Assembly (NCBI RefSeq): GCF_004771005.1 | Contig: NZ_RQHV01000005.1 | Span: 1 to 35,702, forward strand | Length of the DNA: 35,702 nt | From: Leptospira ilyithenensis | GTDB taxonomy: Bacteria > Spirochaetota > Leptospiria > Leptospirales > Leptospiraceae | Direction of reading: 5' to 3' | Shown here: in pieces, positions 1 to 7,752 of the stretch | Layout: every line of letters begins with the position of its first letter | How positions within the stretch are numbered: the first letter of the stretch is position 1 | Position numbers and translations under genes: made by a program | The notes under the pieces: model-generated | Seen by the model: only the letters and a program-made list of their open reading frames with translations | What the model was told of the DNA's origin: nothing | Database searches by the model: none

Positions 1-55
1 CTTGCTCGTTTTCCATAACAACAGATCACTAAATGCTATACCACGTACAAGAACT

Positions 56-91
56 TTATGGGTAACGGGATGGGTGGTTAACCCCTCCCAA
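56..91 (+). repeat. 36-bp terminal repeat, left copy
   Basis: A 36-bp sequence beginning TTATGGGTAACGGGATGG recurs as its reverse complement at 35612-35647, with 34 of 36 positions identical; the differences are T/A at two sites. It holds three GGG runs followed by GG on the plus strand, then CCCC and CCC runs, so it could fold back or form a G-quadruplex. It lies in the non-coding left end. A dispersed intergenic repeat is the simplest reading, and repeats of this kind often mark the edges of short-read contigs. I see no transposase or terminal direct duplication. Confidence 0.75.
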
Positions 92-206
92 ATCAGGGCG
101 GGGATACCAAAATCCAATCTTATAAGAAAGCTCAGCTTTGCACAAAATAAATAGATCCGAAGCATACAAACATAGATAAAGTTTCTTTTCTCTTAAAGGC
201 CAGTGA

Positions 207-290
207 GATGTTTCTCGCGGTGGCGGAGGCAGGGATGCCGGAGCTTTTTCGTCGGAACAGGATGTTCCGCGAAAAAGAGCGAGGAACATC
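207..290. repeat. Nested palindromic element downstream of argF
   Basis: Three hairpins are nested here. The outer arms are GATGTTTCTCGC (207-218) and GCGAGGAACATC (279-290), pairing at 11 of 12 positions. Inside, CTTTTTCG (244-251) pairs with CGAAAAAG (270-277), and CGGAACA (253-259) pairs with TGTTCCG (263-269) around a GGA loop, with one bulged T. A small GGCA-GGGA-TGCC hairpin occupies 228-239. The element starts 7 bp beyond the argF stop codon and could end argF transcription or protect the 3' end. Its compact nested form resembles REP or MITE-like repeats. The rest of 1-297 shows no gene I can support. Confidence 0.6.
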
Positions 291-297
291 GAACGTT

Positions 298-1227
298 TTA
301 TGCTTTCTCCAAAAGCTTAAGAACCACCGCCTTCTGCGCATCCAATCTGTTTTCCGCCTGGGTGAAAATAATCGATCTTTCGTTTAACACGACTTCTCTT
401 GTAATTTCGTAACCTGCATGAATTGGCATGTCATGCATTACTTTCGCTTTCGTATGTTTTAACAGTTCCGAATTGATCTGATACGGCATCATCAGTTCGA
501 TTCTTTCTTCTTTTTCCTTTTGAAACTTAGGATCGTTGAAAAATTCCATATCAACCCAGGTGTCCGTATAAACATAATCAGCATCCCGGACAGCGGTTTT
601 TAGGTCTTTTTCCCAGGAAATGGTGCCTTTGGATTTTCCTCTTTCTATTACCTCCGGCACAATTGAATCGGGACTTGCAATTGGTGTTACCAGTGTTAGA
701 TGAATCCCGAGCGCAGCTGTGATTCCGACGAGAGAATTGACCACATTATTATGAACGCCGATATAACAGATTTTTGTTTTTTTCCAATCCTTCGGTCTGT
801 CCATAACTATTGTTAGTATGTCTGCGAGTGCTTGGCAGGGATGAAATAAATTGCAACAACCGTTGATCACAGGAACTTTGGATCCGCTTTGCAAAATCAA
901 CAGATCTTCGTTGCGTTTAAGTCTTGCCATAATGATGGAAACATTTCGGGAAAGATATTCTGCTTCAAAATCAATATCGGATAATAAAAAATTGGAAGAC
1001 ATCCAATCTAAAAAGATAGCATGACCCCCGAGTTCCGTCATGCCCGCTTCGAAGGAAACTCTGGTTCTCGTGGAAGTTTTTTGGAAGAGCATGGCCATGG
1101 AACGACCAGCCATATGACCTGAGAAAAAGACTCTGTTTTGTTTTACGTATACCGCAAAGTCGATTAACTCTGCAATTTGGTCGTCAGACCAATCCTTCCA
1201 GGAGATGAGATGGGTGAGTGTAGACAT
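298..1227 (-). CDS. argF: Ornithine carbamoyltransferase family protein, variant substrate motifs
   Basis: The 309-residue protein has the length and layout of an ornithine carbamoyltransferase, which makes citrulline from carbamoyl phosphate and ornithine in arginine synthesis. The carbamoyl-phosphate site is intact: STRTR at residues 52-56 and HPCQALAD at 129-136. The C-terminal helix signature AENRLDAQKAV is also typical. The motifs that bind the second substrate differ. The usual HCLP reads HDMP (265-268), so the ornithine-contacting cysteine is Asp, and the usual DTWVSMG loop reads DTWVDME (222-228). The fold is secure but the amino-acid substrate may not be plain ornithine. ATG at 1227 follows GTAGG at normal spacing, inside a small hairpin. 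The gene ends at a nested palindrome. The symbol is a family call. Confidence 0.85.
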   Translation of the reverse strand: MSTLTHLISWKDWSDDQIAELIDFAVYVKQNRVFFSGHMAGRSMAMLFQKTSTRTRVSFEAGMTELGGHAIFLDWMSSNFLLSDIDFEAEYLSRNVSIIMARLKRNEDLLILQSGSKVPVINGCCNLFHPCQALADILTIVMDRPKDWKKTKICYIGVHNNVVNSLVGITAALGIHLTLVTPIASPDSIVPEVIERGKSKGTISWEKDLKTAVRDADYVYTDTWVDMEFFNDPKFQKEKEERIELMMPYQINSELLKHTKAKVMHDMPIHAGYEITREVVLNERSIIFTQAENRLDAQKAVVLKLLEKA

Positions 1228-1250
1228 GATAATCGCCTACATTGATTATC
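1228..1250 (-). promoter_or_regulatory. Stem-loop over the argF ribosome binding site
   Basis: Immediately before the argF start codon on the minus strand, GATAATC (1244-1250) and GATTATC (1228-1234) form a perfect 7-bp stem around a 9-nt loop that contains the only Shine-Dalgarno-like sequence, GTAGG. The stem ends directly at the ATG. Such a hairpin could control translation by presenting or hiding the ribosome site, or could be an operator in DNA. It does not resemble the E. coli ARG box. The function is inferred. Confidence 0.35.
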
Positions 1251-1283
1251 GGTGCGAATCTTTGCAGTGTTAAAGAAAGAGAG

Positions 1284-1324
1284 GAAAAATTACCGGAGCT
1301 TTGAATGAATCTTCCCGCTCCGGT
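1284..1324 (-). terminator. Intrinsic terminator after the PilZ gene
   Basis: On the minus strand ACCGGAGC (from 1324) pairs with GCTCCGGT (ending 1292) as a perfect 8-bp stem with a 17-nt loop, followed by AATTTTT. It lies just past the PilZ stop codon and separates that gene from argF. The plus strand also has a short T run after the stem, so it may work weakly in both directions. Confidence 0.65.
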
Positions 1325-1336
1325 TGCATTTTTCAA

Positions 1337-1678
1337 TTAGGCAGCAGCCATCGAACGCGCGATCAGAACGTCTGGCAGTAGAAATTCTTCCGAAAATTTC
1401 AGGCCGAATTCGGTTCCTTCGCTTGTCTCTCTGATCCAAACGATTTTGCCACTGTATTTGATCTTGGATCGGGTCAAATCGCTTTCGATGATTCCCACGA
1501 GAATGTCCTTCTCTTTGATTTCAGACCCCATTTCGACTAGGCCGCTGACTCCGATCTCTGAGATGTCCCGGATGCTTGCAAGAAGGTACTCAGGTGTTTC
1601 GTTCTTTGAGTATACTTTTAATACGAAGTCATCCCAGGCGTTGGAAAAGATTCTTTGTTTTGCTCGAGATTCTAACAT
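1337..1678 (-). CDS. PilZ-domain protein
   Basis: This 113-residue protein is essentially a single PilZ domain, the common c-di-GMP receptor module. The N-terminal RxxxR motif is seen as RAKQR at residues 5-9, and the second motif, DxSxxG, as DISEIG near residues 38-43. A beta-strand-rich remainder with a FGLKF stretch fits the PilZ barrel. There is no catalytic or membrane segment, so it probably acts as a stand-alone adaptor that binds c-di-GMP and touches a partner. It is transcribed alone, ended by a hairpin at 1284-1324. The partner cannot be told from the neighbours. ATG at 1678 follows an AGGAGAT sequence. Confidence 0.85.
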   Translation of the reverse strand: MLESRAKQRIFSNAWDDFVLKVYSKNETPEYLLASIRDISEIGVSGLVEMGSEIKEKDILVGIIESDLTRSKIKYSGKIVWIRETSEGTEFGLKFSEEFLLPDVLIARSMAAA

Positions 1679-1848
1679 TTGATTTATCTCCTAGAATTAC
1701 AGTCCTTCTAATGCATAAATCATGCCAGAACCGTGTTTAGCCAAAAGAAATCGCCACGGAACAAAAAATTCATAATCCTGACCTATTTTGCTCTATCGTT
1801 GATCAAACTGACATAAAACAAATTGCAGATTGCTTAAAAAACGAACGT

Positions 1849-1877
1849 TTTAGAATTATTCTAAATTTTTCTATACT
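1849..1877 (+). promoter_or_regulatory. PerR/Fur-like operator overlapping the peroxidase promoter
   Basis: TTTAGAATTATTCTAAA at 1849-1865 is a perfect 8-1-8 inverted repeat. It matches the 7-1-7 layout of PerR/Fur boxes (B. subtilis PerR consensus TTATAATNATTATAA) with two symmetric changes. A good -10 hexamer, TATACT, is at 1872-1877; with 17-bp spacing the -35 (TTTAGA, 1849-1854) lies inside the palindrome, so a bound repressor would block RNA polymerase. The downstream gene is a cytochrome c peroxidase, a logical target of a peroxide-sensing repressor. Binding by PerR rather than Fur is inferred. Confidence 0.7.
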
Positions 1878-1929
1878 TAAGGCAACCCTCTCAGAATATG
1901 TCCATAATTACACTAACAGAGGACATGGT

Positions 1930-2916
1930 ATGAAACAAATAAATAAAATTTATACTCCAATCGTTTTCCTTTGTTTTGCGGTCGCGGCCTGTGGTCCTTC
2001 CCAAGAAACAAAAGAATTGCAAATGAGAGCAAAAAAAATAATTGGAGCTCTTCCATCTAAAATGCCCGGATCTGAAAAAGATACACCTGAACTGGTTTCT
2101 CTCGGTAAAAAACTTTATTTCGAGAAAAGACTTTCCCAAAATAATACTCAATCCTGCAATTCTTGTCATAATATCGAAGGAAAAGGTGCCGGAGTGGACA
2201 ACCTTCCTACTTCTCCGGGTGCTTTCGGCAAAAACGGAGATAGAAACTCTCCCACGGTCTTAAATGCAGGATATCATTTCGTTCAATTCTGGGACGGGCG
2301 AGCAGCGGATTTGAAGGCGCAGGCCAAAGGTCCGATCCTCAATCCGATAGAGATGGCAATGCCTTCCGAAGCTGAAGTGCTGAAACGATTGAACGCAGAT
2401 TCGGAATATCCCGGTTTATTTGCAAAAGCATTCCCGAATGAAAAGATCGCAGTTACTTACGATAACGTTGCTGAAGCGATCGCTTCCTTTGAAAGAACGC
2501 TTGTGACTCCGTCGCGATTTGATGATTTTATTAACGGTGATCATACTGCTTTGGATGAGGATGAAAAGGACGGTTTGTATACGTTTATTTCATCAGGTTG
2601 TACATCCTGCCATTCGGGAACTGCGCTTGGCGGAAATTCGTTTAGAAAACTGGGACAAGTCAATCCTTATGATACAACCGACTTCGGTCGTTTTAATGTT
2701 ACAAAAATAGCCGAGGACAAACATTTTTTCAAAGTTCCTTCTTTGCGTAACGTTAGTTTGACGGCTCCTTATTTCCATGACGGAAAAATTGCAACCTTGG
2801 AAGATGCAGTACAAAAAATGGCATATCATCAGTTAGGTCAAAATCTTTCGAACGCCGATACCGATAAGATCGTAAAATTTTTAGGAACCCTTTCCGACAA
2901 ATCCAGAACCAATTAA
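1930..2916 (+). CDS. Di-heme cytochrome c peroxidase (MauG/CcpA family), lipoprotein
   Basis: The protein reduces hydrogen peroxide with electrons from a c-type donor outside the cytoplasmic membrane. It has two heme c sites, CNSCH at residues 76-80 and CTSCH at 224-228, the FWDGR segment at 120-124 and the family signature around KVPSLRNV and APYFHDG (268-285). The N-terminus is a lipoprotein signal with AVAAC, giving Cys21 as the lipidated residue. At 328 residues it is normal for bacterial peroxidases. The gene stands alone, with a PerR-like operator and promoter before it and a strong terminator after it. MauG-type maturation enzymes share the fold, but the standalone context and operator favour peroxide defence. 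Confidence 0.92.
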   Translation: MKQINKIYTPIVFLCFAVAACGPSQETKELQMRAKKIIGALPSKMPGSEKDTPELVSLGKKLYFEKRLSQNNTQSCNSCHNIEGKGAGVDNLPTSPGAFGKNGDRNSPTVLNAGYHFVQFWDGRAADLKAQAKGPILNPIEMAMPSEAEVLKRLNADSEYPGLFAKAFPNEKIAVTYDNVAEAIASFERTLVTPSRFDDFINGDHTALDEDEKDGLYTFISSGCTSCHSGTALGGNSFRKLGQVNPYDTTDFGRFNVTKIAEDKHFFKVPSLRNVSLTAPYFHDGKIATLEDAVQKMAYHQLGQNLSNADTDKIVKFLGTLSDKSRTN

Positions 2917-2929
2917 ACCTGATTCTCTT

Positions 2930-2970
2930 AAAAACCCTCAAATCTTTCTTTCGATTCCGAGGGTTTTTTT
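2930..2970 (+). terminator. Intrinsic terminator after the cytochrome c peroxidase
   Basis: AAAAACCCTC at 2930-2939 can pair with GAGGGTTTTT starting at 2959, and the right arm runs into a T7 tract ending at 2970. The loop is about 19 nt. It lies 13 bp after the stop codon. Confidence 0.8.
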
Positions 2971-3007
2971 CTTTCCCCTAGATCTAGTATCCGTAATCGT
3001 TTCTACT

Positions 3008-3568
3008 ATGCAGACCAGTTTACACGACCAATTGTTTCAGTGGATGAAAACCTATGCTTACAGATACTCTGAGACAGCATTTCGTTTAGCTAGCGGAATG
3101 GAATCCCATCATTATTTTAATTGTAAAGAACTCACCCTCCACCCGGAAAGACTTTCCGCACTGGCAGATTGTATGGTTGAGGAGCTCATTCCCAAACTCA
3201 TCGGAGATTTTCAAGCAGTCGGTGGACTCACCCTCGGTGCGGATCCAATCGCTTATGCATTGTCTTTGGCTTATCAAAAAAAAGGTAAATTGATTTATCC
3301 TTTGGTAGTTCGTAAGGAAGCAAAAGGTCACGGAACCGGACAACAGATCGAAGGTTTCTGGAAAGACATTAAGTCTTGTTTGGTGGTAGACGATGTGATC
3401 ACTACGGGAGGTTCTACTTTGAAAGCAGTGGCCGCACTTAGGGAAGCCGGGATCGAGGTGACCAAAGGGATTTGCGTTTTGGACAGAGAAGAGGGCGGAA
3501 AGGAGGCTTTGGAAAAACAAGGAATCAGAATGGTTTCTCTATTCAAAAAAGCAGAGTTTATCGTATGA
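3008..3568 (+). CDS. pyrE: Orotate phosphoribosyltransferase
   Basis: PyrE joins orotate to PRPP to give OMP in de novo pyrimidine synthesis. The 13-residue PRPP-binding motif is clear as VVDDVITTGGST at about residues 126-137, and the upstream VVRKEAKGHGTG segment is the catalytic flexible loop with its conserved lysines. The N-terminal FRLASGMESHHYFNCKELTLHPE matches the orotate-contacting region. At 186 residues it is slightly shorter than the E. coli enzyme, as is usual for this branch. Its TGA overlaps the ATG of the next gene (ATGA), so the two are translationally coupled. Confidence 0.95.
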   Translation: MQTSLHDQLFQWMKTYAYRYSETAFRLASGMESHHYFNCKELTLHPERLSALADCMVEELIPKLIGDFQAVGGLTLGADPIAYALSLAYQKKGKLIYPLVVRKEAKGHGTGQQIEGFWKDIKSCLVVDDVITTGGSTLKAVAALREAGIEVTKGICVLDREEGGKEALEKQGIRMVSLFKKAEFIV

Positions 3569-4326
3569 GTAAAAAAATATTTTCTTATAATGTGGAATCT
3601 TTTCGGAAAAAACTGATCATTCGGACCAGTTTGGTTTTATCCATGTTTCTTCTTTTTTTGATTTATAATACGTTTCAATTGCCCGGATCGGAAAGAGGAA
3701 AGTTTCTTATGATCTTTACTCCTTTGTTTTTTCTACTTGTATGGTTTATGAAAAAGAACTTCAGCAAACAGGTGGATATTTTAAAAAACGGCAGAGTTGA
3801 AATCGAAGGTGGTATGTTGAAACAATTCGATTCCGGAGGAAGTTGCGCGAGCATCCGTCTGAAAGATATTGAAAAGATCACCCAGGACAAGTTCAGATCT
3901 TACGACCGTTTGGTGATCGAAACGAAAGAAAAAATCTATCCGATTGTAAACATCAAAGACTTTACCGGGTTTAAGGAAACCGTAGAATCGAGCGCAAATG
4001 TAAAAGCGGAATTGGATGAAACGGAGATTAGCTTTTTTACCATTAGAACCGCTTTGTTCTTTGTTCCCAGCTTGGTGTTTGTCATCGCACTGTATATCCC
4101 GAACCTTCCTATCCGTTTTCCTTTTTTAAACAAAGAAACGGGAATGCTCTTTTTCAATATAAATCTGATCGTTTTCTTTTTGTATATGCCGGAAAAGAAA
4201 AACTACATTCTACCGGGATTTTCCTTGAAGAGAAGGATGCTCTTTATTAGTCTGATGGTTTTTTTCTTTCAGGTATACACTGCTCTCAGCAAGGCGGGTT
4301 TTTTCGTTTCCGAGCCGAAGATTTAA
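3565..4326 (+). CDS. Uncharacterised membrane protein with PH-like soluble segment
   Basis: I do not recognise this 253-residue protein. The start is set at ATG 3565, overlapping the pyrE stop; an upstream in-frame extension would lie inside pyrE. Two hydrophobic helices near residues 15-60 are followed by a soluble stretch (about 65-150) with alternating strands and a KDIEKIT-type turn resembling bacterial PH-like domains, then three or four more hydrophobic helices. It is basic at the membrane edges. It is probably co-transcribed with pyrE, which says little about function. It converges on the next minus-strand gene with a 4-nt overlap. Confidence 0.75.
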   Translation: MSKKIFSYNVESFRKKLIIRTSLVLSMFLLFLIYNTFQLPGSERGKFLMIFTPLFFLLVWFMKKNFSKQVDILKNGRVEIEGGMLKQFDSGGSCASIRLKDIEKITQDKFRSYDRLVIETKEKIYPIVNIKDFTGFKETVESSANVKAELDETEISFFTIRTALFFVPSLVFVIALYIPNLPIRFPFLNKETGMLFFNINLIVFFLYMPEKKNYILPGFSLKRRMLFISLMVFFFQVYTALSKAGFFVSEPKI

Positions 4327-5228
4327 GGATTTGTTTTTTGAATGATACCTTGGCGCATCATATTCAATTTTGCCTGACAGTATCTTCTTAATTCTATCAT
4401 ATCCGCTTCGTATCTTTTCAAAAGTCTATCTTGACCAGTTCGTCCCTCCATCACTTGGAGGGTATCTCTTACCAGTTTAATGTCTTTTTCTTCTTTCAGC
4501 TTTCCCGATTGAATCAATTTTTTGATCACATCAAATTCATATTTGCGGAAGTGCACCCGAACTAAAAATTCCACGGAAAAAGCCTGAGTGGCCTTGACCC
4601 AATTCTGATCGACCTTTTCTTTCGGTGCTTCCCGAATCTGGTCGACTGCACGTTTTCCCGCTTCCTGTTCCCTTGCGTTCAGGAAAGGTGCCATCTCATC
4701 GACAGCATTCATCTCATCCCTATAAACTTCCTGTAGCTGGTTTCTTTTCCACTGATCCGTATATTCAAAGTTAGCTGTATTTAGAATACGGGAGTATTCT
4801 TCCAACATCACGACCAAATTGATTGATCTGCCCAGAGGTGTGTTGTTGTATTCCTTGATTTTGGGAAATAACTCTCTTGTGATTTGAAACGCGGACTTAC
4901 GTTTGTAATTGCTTGACTCATAGAGTTTTTCCAAAGTATCTTCCGCTGATTTTTTCAAATCATTGAGTATGGATATATCAGCGCAAAGGTAAGCTTCTTC
5001 CCCGTATACGAATAAGTTGGGATCGGGTGCTACGATATTGATGATAAAAATATAATGGCTTTCTTTGAGGGAGCTAAGAACTTTGCGAATTTCTTCTTCC
5101 GATCTGCTGAAATGTCCGGCCCAGATACGAAGGAAGGTTTCCGATGTGGGAATCTTATCTTTTCCTTCCAAATTTTCTTTTTTAATTGCATCTGCAAGTT
5201 CGAGGGCAACCTTGATCGTTCCGGCCAT
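4323..5228 (-). CDS. Conserved hypothetical cytoplasmic protein
   Basis: The 301-residue product has no signal peptide or membrane helix and no motif I can assign. The first 60 residues (ending near LSSLKESHYIFI) look like a winged-helix or helical DNA-binding-like region. The remainder is strongly helical and charged, with KEKVDQNW and LLKRYEADMIELRRYCQAK segments typical of coiled coils. It is the last gene of the run that starts with the LolD-like ATPase, 39 bp after the split permease, and could be an accessory of that transporter or an unrelated passenger. ATG at 5228 is the most upstream sensible start. Confidence 0.7.
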   Translation of the reverse strand: MAGTIKVALELADAIKKENLEGKDKIPTSETFLRIWAGHFSRSEEEIRKVLSSLKESHYIFIINIVAPDPNLFVYGEEAYLCADISILNDLKKSAEDTLEKLYESSNYKRKSAFQITRELFPKIKEYNNTPLGRSINLVVMLEEYSRILNTANFEYTDQWKRNQLQEVYRDEMNAVDEMAPFLNAREQEAGKRAVDQIREAPKEKVDQNWVKATQAFSVEFLVRVHFRKYEFDVIKKLIQSGKLKEEKDIKLVRDTLQVMEGRTGQDRLLKRYEADMIELRRYCQAKLNMMRQGIIQKTNP

Positions 5229-5267
5229 GTTATCTGTTCTGGAGCAAAATCCTAATACTGTAAAGAA

Positions 5268-5870
5268 TTATTCATAATTTAAACCTTTTCTAAGAGCCTT
5301 CCTACTGGCCTCTCTGTAGGGATAAAAGCTAACAAAGGCTGAGATAAAAGGAAGGGACAAAAATAAAACGAGAAGGACGGAACTAGGATAGTAAAAATCC
5401 AACACCCATCCGAATGCATTTCGATTGATTCCATAGACAACGATGGGAGATAGAATGAAGCTGTTTATGATACCGAGGAGTGTTCCGAAACCTATCAGAT
5501 ACAAAGATTGAGAAAAGACCAGGGAAAATAATTGAAACCTGCCTAGTCCGATCGACCGTAAAACAGATATTAAGTGAGTCTTTTCTCTCAGATTGTAGAT
5601 TAGAGAGGATGTCATTGCAAGAATGGAGATGAAAACCGCCATGGACTTGAGGCTGTCCAAAATGGAAAAAACCGTTTTCATCCCGTTCAAATAAAGTTGT
5701 TTCAAACTATCCTGATCCAATATATCCAATTCTTTTGTTTCCGAATTCAAAACGGATTTTAGAATGTTTTTCTTTTTTTCATTTGTGTCGTTTCCTTTGA
5801 ACTTTACCCGTATGGAATTATAATCCGATAAGGAAAACAATTCCTTGTATTTGTCCAAATCCATTATCAA
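5268..5870 (-). CDS. FtsX-family permease, C-terminal fragment created by frameshift
   Basis: This frame encodes the last membrane module of an FtsX/MacB-type permease: a soluble start (MDLDKYKELFSLSDYNSIRV), then helices in SMAVFISILAMTSSLIYNLR, a conserved LRSIGLGRFQL coupling segment and two C-terminal helices ending FYPYREASRKALRKGLNYE. Read upstream, the frame continues as SERGTLIMDLDKY, which fits the permease fold and joins the neighbouring frame at a run of seven T on the coding strand (5887-5893). Losing one T would give a single protein of 827 residues, the usual size for a two-FtsX-domain permease. It is thus half of a broken or slippage-dependent gene rather than an independent one. 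Confidence 0.85.
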   Translation of the reverse strand: MIMDLDKYKELFSLSDYNSIRVKFKGNDTNEKKKNILKSVLNSETKELDILDQDSLKQLYLNGMKTVFSILDSLKSMAVFISILAMTSSLIYNLREKTHLISVLRSIGLGRFQLFSLVFSQSLYLIGFGTLLGIINSFILSPIVVYGINRNAFGWVLDFYYPSSVLLVLFLSLPFISAFVSFYPYREASRKALRKGLNYE

Positions 5871-7752
5871 TGTTCCTCTTTCCGAGAAAAAAATGTTCTT
5901 TTTCTCCCTGGATTCGCATTGAGATTTTTCCTTTTTTTTTAGTTAAAATTTCAAGATCGTTTCCTTTGCACAATTTTTCTAAAAAACAAAAATTGGAGGA
6001 AACCAAAACTTCCTCTTTGTTCCAATCCTTGGGAAAAGGGAAAGCATGGATGGTATAAAAATTATCACCTATGATGAATTTGGGGTGAATGACAAACGGC
6101 TGGATCTTTGAGAATAGATTCGATCTTTCCAATTTGGACTCCAAGGAGGTGGGTACTCCCGGCCGGCCTCTGGAGAGTTTGGAAGGATTGATGACGGAAT
6201 ATTCGAAATCGTTTTCTTCCTCAGTCCACCTGATCAAAGTTTTTTCATAGCTGCCGGTCAGACAAGTGAGTGTCAATACCAATGATACTGACAACATAAC
6301 AGTCGCAGATGTTAAGCTATGTGTCCAGGGTTCCGATTTGATTTCTTCCCATGCGATCTTCAAACTGGGAAAAAAATCAAACCGGTCTATTGCCCGAAAG
6401 AAAAAGGAAATCGTTTTTTGGATTAGAAAAGGAAATAGGGAAACAAAGCCCAAGATGATGCACCCGATTCCCAAAATTCCCCTCCATAGGGATTTGGGAG
6501 AGGAGTATAAGCCTAAAAAAATACCTGTGGCTACAAATAGGATTCCAACTACCAAAATCAAATTGGTGTTTTGTAAAATTGATTTTTTGATTATGGGTGA
6601 TCTTTCCCTTAACAGATCGATGGGACGGATTCGATAGGATTTGAGAGAGGAAAGTGTGCCCGAAACCAAGGCCCCGAAAATCCCTATCAACAGGGAAGTA
6701 AGCAGTATTCCATCCGGAATTTTCGTATAACTGGCGATCTGCGAAGGATCAGTAATGGTGCTTTTGCCGGGAAGGAAGTCTGAACGATTTAGTGTGAATC
6801 CGAAAAAAATTCCGAGCAAACTGCCCGATATTCCCAGGAACAAAGATTGAGATAGAAAAAGAAACAGGTTTTGAAGCCGGGAAGTACCTATGCTTAATAA
6901 AATTCCCAACTCTTTTTTGCGGGATAAATAAAGACCTGTAAATGTATTTGTCACCATGAAGAAGGAAATGAGTACGGAAACCAATGAAACAATCATTAGG
7001 TTGATGCGAAGAGATCCGAGTGCTTTTCCCGCTCTGTCTTTCACTTCTTCCCTGGATTCGAACACCCATCCTTTGTTTTCTATCGATTTTAATTTTCCTT
7101 TGTCCGGTTCCGGGACTTCATAGCTTCCGTCTTTAAAATAAATTACAATCTGATCCGCCTTATCGGATGCGTCGCATATCTTCTGCGCCTGAACGATATC
7201 GGTAAGTATGAAGTTTCCTTCTTTATTTATGACATATGTGTTTTCCCGAATCAGTTTTATTTTTTTGCCGCAAAGCAAAACTTCCGTAGGATCGTATTCA
7301 TCTAATATCTGTTTTGCTAATGACTGGCTGATACCGAAGGAAAAAGGACTTATCTTTTGATCGGAGTATTCTTTTCCCGTTTTCGTATATTGAGTGACCA
7401 GATCTTTTCCCAAAAAAACAAATTGGTGAAAGTTTTGATATTGATCCAAAAGATAACCTTCTCTTTGTATTTCGGGATCCATTCCTAAGGAATCTGGCAG
7501 AATTTCATTTATATCTTTCAGAATGGATTGGTTTTTTCCGTTTGGTTCCCCCGAGGGAATGAAATGTCCGTAAAACGATTCGCTTGGAAATCCCAATTGA
7601 AGATCAAGGACAGATTCCTCCGCACGAAACGAACCCAGACTTGTGACAAAATAGAGTGTGATTCCGAGAGAGATTCCTAGCAACGAAAAGAAAAATTTTG
7701 TTTTCTCTTCCTTTAGATAACCCCAAAGGAAAATCCGATAAAGTTGGATCAT
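5818..7752 (-). CDS. FtsX-family ABC permease, N-terminal part, frameshifted
   Basis: This carries the first three quarters of a large LolC/LolE or MacB-like permease that works with the adjacent ATPase to move lipoproteins or other envelope substrates. It shows an N-terminal helix (FFFSLLGISLGITLYFVTS), a periplasmic domain, a first FtsX module around residues 250-370 with LSRKKELGILLSIGTSR, more helices near 395-460, and the second module's first helix near 485-510. From about residue 620 the frame leaves the family (GKRNIDNGFGQIQ...) and stops 20-odd codons later, after the T7 run at 5887-5893. Its ATG overlaps the ATPase stop by 4 nt. The gene is decayed, miscalled at a homopolymer, or rescued by slippage. 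Confidence 0.88.
   Translation of the reverse strand: MIQLYRIFLWGYLKEEKTKFFFSLLGISLGITLYFVTSLGSFRAEESVLDLQLGFPSESFYGHFIPSGEPNGKNQSILKDINEILPDSLGMDPEIQREGYLLDQYQNFHQFVFLGKDLVTQYTKTGKEYSDQKISPFSFGISQSLAKQILDEYDPTEVLLCGKKIKLIRENTYVINKEGNFILTDIVQAQKICDASDKADQIVIYFKDGSYEVPEPDKGKLKSIENKGWVFESREEVKDRAGKALGSLRINLMIVSLVSVLISFFMVTNTFTGLYLSRKKELGILLSIGTSRLQNLFLFLSQSLFLGISGSLLGIFFGFTLNRSDFLPGKSTITDPSQIASYTKIPDGILLTSLLIGIFGALVSGTLSSLKSYRIRPIDLLRERSPIIKKSILQNTNLILVVGILFVATGIFLGLYSSPKSLWRGILGIGCIILGFVSLFPFLIQKTISFFFRAIDRFDFFPSLKIAWEEIKSEPWTHSLTSATVMLSVSLVLTLTCLTGSYEKTLIRWTEEENDFEYSVINPSKLSRGRPGVPTSLESKLERSNLFSKIQPFVIHPKFIIGDNFYTIHAFPFPKDWNKEEVLVSSNFCFLEKLCKGNDLEILTKKKGKISMRIQGEKEHFFLGKRNIDNGFGQIQGIVFLIGL

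Noticed and set aside
3086..3520. Long minus-strand ORF opposite pyrE
   Set aside because: It is a shadow of pyrE with no plausible domain or ribosome site.
3472..3564. Upstream extension of the membrane protein after pyrE
   Set aside because: It would lie within pyrE in another frame; ATG 3565 overlaps the pyrE stop in the usual coupled way.
6266..6637. Plus-strand 123-residue ORF
   Set aside because: It lies antisense to the FtsX permease; its composition is that of a reversed membrane-protein gene.
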